A stretch of 10,749 nt of DNA from SAR202 cluster bacterium Io17-Chloro-G7 (GTDB lineage Bacteria; Chloroflexota; Dehalococcoidia; UBA3495), in NCBI GenBank assembly GCA_002817055.1, contig MUCU01000064.1, positions 1 through 10,749 on the forward strand. Reading direction: 5' to 3'. Every line of letters starts with the position of its first letter. Position 1 is the stretch's first letter. Positions 6,819 to 10,749 of this stretch are shown in pieces. The translations under genes and the position numbers were made by a program. The notes beneath the pieces are model-generated. The model did no database searches. It had not been told where the DNA came from and saw only the letters and a program-made list of their open reading frames with translations.

Positions 6819-7962
6819 GTTCTTGGCCGGACTCGGGCACGGCGAACAACGACAACTGAATGGGTCCGGTTTGTTCTTCCGGGGACTGCTGGCTGGTATT
6901 GAAAGAGGAAACACCGATGCCCAAGAGACGGAAAGACCGTTCAGGGTTAAGCTCCCGGGACAAAAGCTCCCAGGCCTTTTCCAGGATGGTTTCCTCTGTG
7001 GACGTTGGCGCCAACAGGGTTCCCTGGCGGGTGAAAGTCGTAAAGTCAGCCAATCTGGCTTTAACGGTTACTGTCTTGCCCTGTAGGCCGCTACCGTCTA
7101 AATGCCGGGCCACATTTCCCGCCAACCGCCCCAATTCTTCCCGCAGCAAGTCCGGTTCATTCAAGTCGGAAGCGAAGGTGGTTTCGGCGCTGACCGACTT
7201 GGTTTCCCGGTGAGTGTGAACCGGGTCCCGGTCATCTCCCAAAGCCCGCGCCCGGACCGATTGGGCCCGTACGCCAAAGGTCTTGGCGAACCAAGCCGGA
7301 GGCATGGACGCCAAATCGCCGATGGTTTCAACTCCTTCTTTGTTTAACCGGTCCACGGTCTTTGGGCCGATCCCCGAAATCTTGCCTACCGCCAGTGGCG
7401 CCAGAAATGCCTCTTCTTCCCCCGGGGGGACCACCACCAAGCCGTCGGGTTTATTCAGGTCGGAACAAATCTTGGCTACCGTCTTGTTGGTGGCCACTCC
7501 TACTGAAACCGTTAGCCCCGTTTCATCCTTTACTTGTTGTTTCAAGTCCAAGGCCACTTCCAATGGCCGTTTGCCCGATGCCACCGCTTTGGTAACGTCC
7601 AGGTAGGCTTCGTCCATGGACAGTGGCTCAATCAGGTCGGTAACGCTGCGGAATATATCCATAACCTGATTGGAAATTTCCTTGTAACGCCCGAATCTAG
7701 GCCGAACGATGATTCCTTGCGGGCAGCGGCGCACCGCCGATTTCATTGGCATGGCCGAATGCACACCAAACACCCTGGCTTCATAGGATGCAGTAGCGAC
7801 CACTCCCCGATTTTCGGGGCTGCCGCCCACCAGCACCGGCATACCTCGAAGCTCCGGGTTGTCCAGTTGTTCCACGGCAGCATAGAAGGCATCCAGGTCG
7901 GCGTGGAGAATGTGGCGTATTGATAGCTGGAAAGTTTCTTGGATTTCGCCGTTATTGGCCAT
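6811..7962 (-). CDS. dinB: DinB, DNA polymerase IV (Y-family translesion polymerase)
   Basis: An error-prone translesion polymerase of the Y family, 383 residues from the chosen ATG. Palm carboxylates are visible as D22 in HADLDAFYAAVE and D117-E118 in PLSMDEAYLD, with Y27 at the steric-gate position. SVGVATNKTVAKICSDLNKPDG follows (about 153-174), then the thumb helix-hairpin-helix SGIGPKT (196-202), and the little-finger domain to about 355. The C-terminus carries a beta-clamp binding peptide, QLSLF (369-373), so the protein is complete and probably recruited to the replication fork. The frame opens eight codons earlier at a TTG (7986) with a short AGGG-like site; the ATG at 7962 has only a partial AGG, so the start is not settled. 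Its 3' end overlaps cofE by eight bases. It diverges from tetR, and a LexA-box-like dyad lies about 170 bases upstream. Confidence 0.95.
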   Translation of the reverse strand: MANNGEIQETFQLSIRHILHADLDAFYAAVEQLDNPELRGMPVLVGGSPENRGVVATASYEARVFGVHSAMPMKSAVRRCPQGIIVRPRFGRYKEISNQVMDIFRSVTDLIEPLSMDEAYLDVTKAVASGKRPLEVALDLKQQVKDETGLTVSVGVATNKTVAKICSDLNKPDGLVVVPPGEEEAFLAPLAVGKISGIGPKTVDRLNKEGVETIGDLASMPPAWFAKTFGVRAQSVRARALGDDRDPVHTHRETKSVSAETTFASDLNEPDLLREELGRLAGNVARHLDGSGLQGKTVTVKARLADFTTFTRQGTLLAPTSTEETILEKAWELLSRELNPERSFRLLGIGVSSFNTSQQSPEEQTGPIQLSLFAVPESGQEPT

Positions 7963-8003
7963 CGCCTCAGCCTGGCAATTAGGCAAATTTCCCTAACGGT
8001 CCT

Positions 8004-8033
8004 ATTTTACTCCTTCATGCCTCTGGCGGTCAG
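8004..8033 (-). promoter_or_regulatory. Possible dinB promoter
   Basis: On the minus strand CTGACC (8028-8033) and TAAAAT (8004-8009) are separated by 18 bases, placing the start point 35-40 bases before the dinB ATG at 7962. Each hexamer departs from consensus at one or two positions. It is a motif call only. Confidence 0.35.
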
Positions 8034-8101
8034 CAGCTTATTTACATCTATTTATTGGCACGCCAGCGAGGATATCTAGACAATCCATGCCTCCGGTGTG
8101 C

Positions 8102-8130
8102 TTGACGGAAGGATAATACAATGATATAAA
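8102..8130 (+). promoter_or_regulatory. Sigma-70-type promoter of the tetR-mmpL unit
   Basis: TTGACG (8102-8107) and TATAAA (8125-8130) are separated by exactly 17 bases, five of six matches to consensus in each hexamer. Transcription should start near 8137, leaving a leader of about 66 bases before the tetR ATG. The 16-bp dyad that follows sits directly on that start point, as expected for an operator that blocks initiation. Confidence 0.65.
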
Positions 8131-8145
8131 CGAGCGATCGTTCGT
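8130..8145. promoter_or_regulatory. Operator-like dyad over the tetR start point (TetR site or LexA-like box)
   Basis: ACGAGCGATCGTTCGT is a near-perfect palindrome (one mismatched pair). It begins at the last base of the -10 hexamer and is centred near 8137, the expected start point. Two readings are possible. As a TetR-family site it would let the downstream regulator repress its own unit. As CGAGC-GATC-GTTCG it differs in one base from the Gram-positive LexA pattern CGAAC-N4-GTTCG, and dinB, a common SOS gene, lies on the other side. Its position favours control of tetR over dinB. Confidence 0.5.
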
Positions 8146-8149
8146 CTTT

Positions 8150-8169
8150 AAAAACGAGGCATCGTTTTT
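8150..8169. repeat. Second dyad in the tetR leader
   Basis: Perfect 8-bp arms (AAAAACGA at 8150-8157 and TCGTTTTT at 8162-8169) with a four-base centre. Its core ACGA-N4-TCGT (8154-8165) matches ten of twelve bases with 8130-8141 in the first dyad, 24 bases away centre to centre. It could be a second operator. Read as RNA it is a weak A/T-rich hairpin with a U-run and could also attenuate. Confidence 0.5.
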
Positions 8170-8202
8170 TATTATGCAGTTGGTTCTTTGGGGGGCGCGC
8201 CA

Positions 8203-8862
8203 ATGCCTAAAGTGTCGGATGCCCATCTGGAAGCCCGGCGCCAGCAAATCCTGGAGGCCGCCGAGGCTTGCTTTTCTCGCCAGGGTTTTCATCAGACCAC
8301 CATGCAGGACATTTGCCGGGAGGCGGAGCTGAGTCCCGGTGCGGTTTACCGTTACTTTTCCAGCAAGGAAGACATCATCGCCGCCAGTTGCCGGGCCTGC
8401 AGCCAGCAGAACTTAGCGCGCATCCAAAGCGCTGCGGAACAAAGCGACGACCCTTTGGTGGTTCTGGACATGCTTGTCGATTTGGACTTTGGGTGGCTGG
8501 AAAAGCCCGAAGCGCAGGACCACCTACGTTTGAACATTCAACTCTGGGCGGAGGCGTTGCGGAGCCCCCAGGTCATGGACTCGTTCCAGCAGGCTAACTT
8601 CGAAATCTACCGGGTGGCGTTGACCGGTTTGCTGGAACGAGCCCAAGCACAGGGGCAAATAGACCCTTTGTTGGACTCTGACGCAGCAGCCCGGGTGTTG
8701 CTTTCTTCCTGGCACGGCTTGGTGCTGCAAAGGGCTTTCGACCCGGAGGTGGATGTCTCAAAGTATGTATCCGTGTTGAAAGCGATGTACCGGGGCAGTT
8801 TTTCCACCGGTGGGCCGGGGAAACCATCTCCGACCAATAGCCGGAATAGGTGGCCGGAATAG
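8203..8862 (+). CDS. TetR-family transcriptional regulator
   Basis: A 219-residue repressor-type protein. The N-terminal helix-turn-helix domain covers about residues 10-57, with the family pattern ARRQQILEAAEACFSRQGF and then TTMQDICREAELSPGAVYRYF. The C-terminal two-thirds is the variable ligand-binding and dimer domain, here helical and acidic. The ligand cannot be inferred. A TTG at 8188 is in frame, but the ATG at 8203 fits the usual short lead before the first helix and has a G-run seven bases upstream as a modest ribosome site. It is followed after 55 bases by an MMPL/RND transporter with its own strong ribosome site, the common regulator-pump arrangement. It is therefore probably an autoregulated efflux repressor acting at the dyads upstream. 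The reading frame looks intact although the pump is damaged. Confidence 0.93.
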   Translation: MPKVSDAHLEARRQQILEAAEACFSRQGFHQTTMQDICREAELSPGAVYRYFSSKEDIIAASCRACSQQNLARIQSAAEQSDDPLVVLDMLVDLDFGWLEKPEAQDHLRLNIQLWAEALRSPQVMDSFQQANFEIYRVALTGLLERAQAQGQIDPLLDSDAAARVLLSSWHGLVLQRAFDPEVDVSKYVSVLKAMYRGSFSTGGPGKPSPTNSRNRWPE

Positions 8863-8917
8863 ATAACAAACCGGTCCCGTTGACTCGAAGCAGGCACATT
8901 TGTAGGGGAGGACCGTC

Positions 8918-9439
8918 ATGTCAGTGAACCTTTCCACCGAATCCATAGCCCGAGCGTCCAGCCGGAGGCCGTGGATTACCGTGGGGATATGGGTTGTGTT
9001 GTTCGTTATTGCTGTGCTTTTGCGAGGCAGTCTGTTAGAGGATGCAATTACGACCGAGTTTGCGATCACCAACAATCCTGAGGGCGTCGTCGGCAAGGAA
9101 CTTATAGAAGAAAAGCTGACCGGACCCAAAGGCACCAATGAAGTGATCATCATCCAGTCTCAGAATCTGACCGTAGACGATCCCGAGTTTCGGCAATTCG
9201 TCAACTCCATTCAGGTTAAAGTTGCTGGGTTGGGGCCGGAGATTATCCGGCAGGAATCGCTGTTAAGTTATTTTCAGACACCAGCTGAATTTCTCGTTTC
9301 CCAAGACCGGCGCACCACAATCATGCCATTCACCATGTTCGGGGATGTGGACGTTGCAAGCGACCACATAGAGAGCGTCGCCGACTTGGTGGACGGTTTC
9401 TAAGGGGACCCCGATTTCAAAGTCCTGATGGTCGGCTAA
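8918..9439 (+). pseudogene. MMPL/RND-family transporter, broken: N-terminal part with two in-frame TAA stops
   Basis: First piece of a transporter of the MMPL branch of the RND superfamily, inner-membrane proton-driven exporters of lipids or drugs. The ATG at 8918 has a strong GGAGG six bases upstream. Residues 19-36 are the first membrane helix. The following segment is the extracytoplasmic porter domain, with TGPKGTNEV and DRRTTIMPFTM (130-140) as family marks. Translation would stop at TAA 9401-9403 after 161 residues. The same frame continues with recognisable sequence (GDPDFKVLMVG), meets a second TAA at 9437-9439, and then runs on into the rest of the protein. Each TAA can be explained by one substitution of a sense codon (for example GAA in the second). 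With the later frameshift and lost 3' end, decay is the simplest explanation; assembly error is the alternative. Confidence 0.85.
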
Positions 9440-10240
9440 GCAACTGTCGGGTTGGACTTTCAAGAGGTATCCCAGAAAGGACTGCTTAAAGGGGAGGTCT
9501 TTGGAGCGCCAATTGCGCTCATTATTCTGATTTTTGTTCTAGGCGCCCTGATTGCGGCCGTCATACCGCTGATCATGGCCGTAATGGCGATTGTGATTGC
9601 GATGGGTCTGGCGGCTCTGGCGGGTCAGGTTTTCGAACTTTCCTTTTTCGTCGAAAACATGATCACCATGATAGGGCTGGCGGTGGGCATAGACTACTCG
9701 CTATTCGTTGTGTCCCGGTACTGGGAAGAGCGGTCCAATGGCTTGGATAAATTGGAAGCTATCGCCCGAGCGGGCGCCACTGCCAACCGTACAGTGGTGT
9801 TCAGCGGCATGACCGTCGTGCTGGGTTTCATCGGCATGCTGCTAGTGCCTTCCAACGTTTTCATAGGTATCGGCCTAGCCGTTATATTCGTGGTGGTAGC
9901 GTCGGTGCTGGCCGCCATGACCTTGTTGCCCGCTATTTTGAGCCTGTTGGGAGATAGGATAAACAAACTCTCCGTTCCAGTTATCGGTAAAACCCTATCA
10001 AGGTTTGACGAATCCCAAGAAGGCGGCTTTTGGGACCGGATTTCACGGGCCGTGATGGGAAAACCCATAATCAGCCTGGTTTTGGCCGGCGGTCTTTTGA
10101 TAGCCGCTGTATTCTTTTTCTTCGATATCAAAACCGGCGCGTCGGGTGTCGCATCCTTCCCCGACGGCATCGAGTCGAAGGAGGGTTTTGAGATTCTGGA
10201 CCGTGAGTTCTCGGCGGGGAGGTTACGCCTGCCGAGATAG
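9440..10240 (+). pseudogene. MMPL/RND-family transporter, broken: central membrane part
   Basis: This segment continues in the same frame as the N-terminal piece. From TTG 9452 it starts LDFQEVSQKGLLKGEVFG, the conserved stretch before helix 2 in this family. Several membrane helices follow (about residues 20-55, 70-90, 115-135 and 140-170 counted from 9452). The proton-relay motif GIDYSLFVVSRY has its Asp-Tyr at residues 81-82. A cytoplasmic loop follows, then a helix (PIISLVLAGG to FFFF) that opens the second half of the RND fold, and the start of the second porter domain (FPDGIESKEGFEILDREFSAG). After 10219 one base appears to be missing: the current frame ends at TAG 10238-10240, while the +1 neighbour frame from 10222 reads VTPAEIVIEGDIDSEAV, as expected. 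No good ribosome site precedes 9452, so independent expression is unlikely. Confidence 0.85.
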
Positions 10241-10671
10241 TGATCGAGGGCGACATAGACTCGGAAGCGGTGCAAGCGGCCATAGGAAGGCTCTCCGCTG
10301 CTTTGGAAACGGATGCAGCCTTCGGTGACCCCAAGCCCTTAAACATCAGTTCAGACGGGGAGTTGGGCTTGCTGGCAGTGCCCGTAAGTGGCGATTCCTC
10401 TACACAAGCCACCATCGCCTCGATAAAACGACTGCGCAGCGAATATGTGCCAGTGGCATTCCAAGGCGTTCCCGCCGAGGTCTACGTTACCGGGGAGGCG
10501 GCTCTAAACATCGACTTCTTCGACATGTCCAAAAACGCCGCAAAGGTCGTTATTCCTTTCGTGCTGGCAGTTAGCTTTTTGCTGCTAATGATTATATTTC
10601 GCTCGATTGTCATTCCCATTAAAGCGATCATTCTCAACCTACTATCGGTAGGCCCCAGATCCACCGCCTAA
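10222..10671 (+). pseudogene. MMPL/RND-family transporter, broken: second porter domain and truncated end
   Basis: Third piece, in a different frame from the first two. It reads as the second extracytoplasmic domain (DIDSEAVQAAIGRLSAAL onward, then VPAEVYVTGEAALNIDFF) and one membrane helix region (VVIPFVLAVSFLLLMIIFRS) ending in IILNLLSVG at about 10650. Homology stops there: family members continue with further helices, whereas this frame reads PRSTA and stops at TAA 10669-10671. The remaining helices of the second bundle are missing from the window. In all about 580 residues of an expected 700 or more can be reconstructed. Confidence 0.82.
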
Positions 10672-10749
10672 AACCAAAAAGACCTCGTTGGCACCGGTCA
10701 ACAGAGGCGGTAAGATGGCGGTAATTGAGACCAAACCATCACCAACGAG
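10642..10749 (-). CDS. Possible 3' end of a minus-strand gene (partial, or remnant)
   Basis: On the minus strand one frame is open from the right edge to a TAG at 10642-10644 (35 codons), giving a hydrophobic, Gly-rich tail (ILPPLLTGANEVFLVLGGGS, then GAYR). The stretch from SIT through PPLL to EVFLVLG loosely recalls the C-terminal half of 6-phosphogluconolactonases (pattern SLT-P-LN-A--V-FLV-G), but that is weak. The plus-strand frame from 10652 is also open, so this may be chance. Its main value is to show that the sequence after 10650 is not transporter. Confidence 0.2.
   Translation of the reverse strand, partial: LVGDGLVSITAILPPLLTGANEVFLVLGGGSGAYR

Noticed and set aside
6312..6914. 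200-codon minus-strand open frame across the cofE-dinB end
   Set aside because: It is antisense to the conserved part of cofE, and its Pro/His/Gly-rich translation is typical of a shadow frame.
9401..9439. Programmed readthrough or reassigned TAA in the pump
   Set aside because: The other genes end normally at standard stops, and a frameshift and a lost 3' end in the same gene point to decay or sequence error.
10700..10715. Shared 12-mer (ACAGAGGCGGTA) between the right end and the reverse complement of the left end
   Set aside because: Too short, in unrelated frames, and without longer flanking identity to be a terminal repeat.

Overview
The window is a chromosomal stretch of an ordinary-looking bacterium with mixed housekeeping, cofactor and efflux genes. 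GC content is moderate and several genes are best started at TTG or at an internal ATG. A coenzyme F420 gene (cofE), a PduO-type corrinoid adenosyltransferase, and an RND/MMPL efflux protein of the kind common in Chloroflexota together make a Chloroflexota lineage (Dehalococcoidia or SAR202-like) the best guess. That assignment is inference from gene content, not proof. I see no phage, CRISPR array, tRNA, rRNA or complete insertion sequence.

Layout, left to right. Positions 3-227 (+) hold the 3' end of an unrecognised gene. It is followed by a short GC-rich palindromic repeat at 285-319. Next come two minus-strand genes, an aldo/keto reductase (2303-3352) and a downstream DUF255/thioredoxin-like protein (481-2319). 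They overlap by 17 bases, and the ribosome site of the second lies inside the first. After a 301-base gap with no gene comes a second minus-strand run, read in the order PduO-type adenosyltransferase (5198-5782), hisH (4434-5090), hisA (3654-4382). A 26-bp exact direct repeat sits at the 3' end of the adenosyltransferase, and a stem-loop spans the hisA stop codon. cofE (6057-6818, +) diverges from this run and meets dinB (6811-7962, -) tail to tail with an 8-base overlap.

Right-hand module. dinB diverges from a TetR-family regulator (8203-8862, +) and an MMPL/RND transporter (from 8918, +). The tetR promoter is clear (TTGACG, 17-base spacer, TATAAA). A 16-bp dyad lies exactly over the expected transcription start and a second dyad lies in the leader. 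These are good candidates for the autoregulatory operator, although the first dyad also resembles a Gram-positive LexA box, which is notable beside dinB. The transporter appears broken: two in-frame TAA codons 11 codons apart, a one-base frameshift near 10220, and loss of recognisable MMPL sequence at about 10650. The last 99 bases do not continue the transporter.

Working together: hisH and hisA belong to histidine biosynthesis (hisF is not in the window). The adenosyltransferase makes adenosylcobalamin, CofE adds glutamates to F420, DinB is a translesion polymerase, and TetR probably controls the now-damaged pump. I found no convincing new multi-gene system. The items most worth checking are the decaying pump with its intact regulator, the tetR/dinB intergenic control region, and the small repeats.
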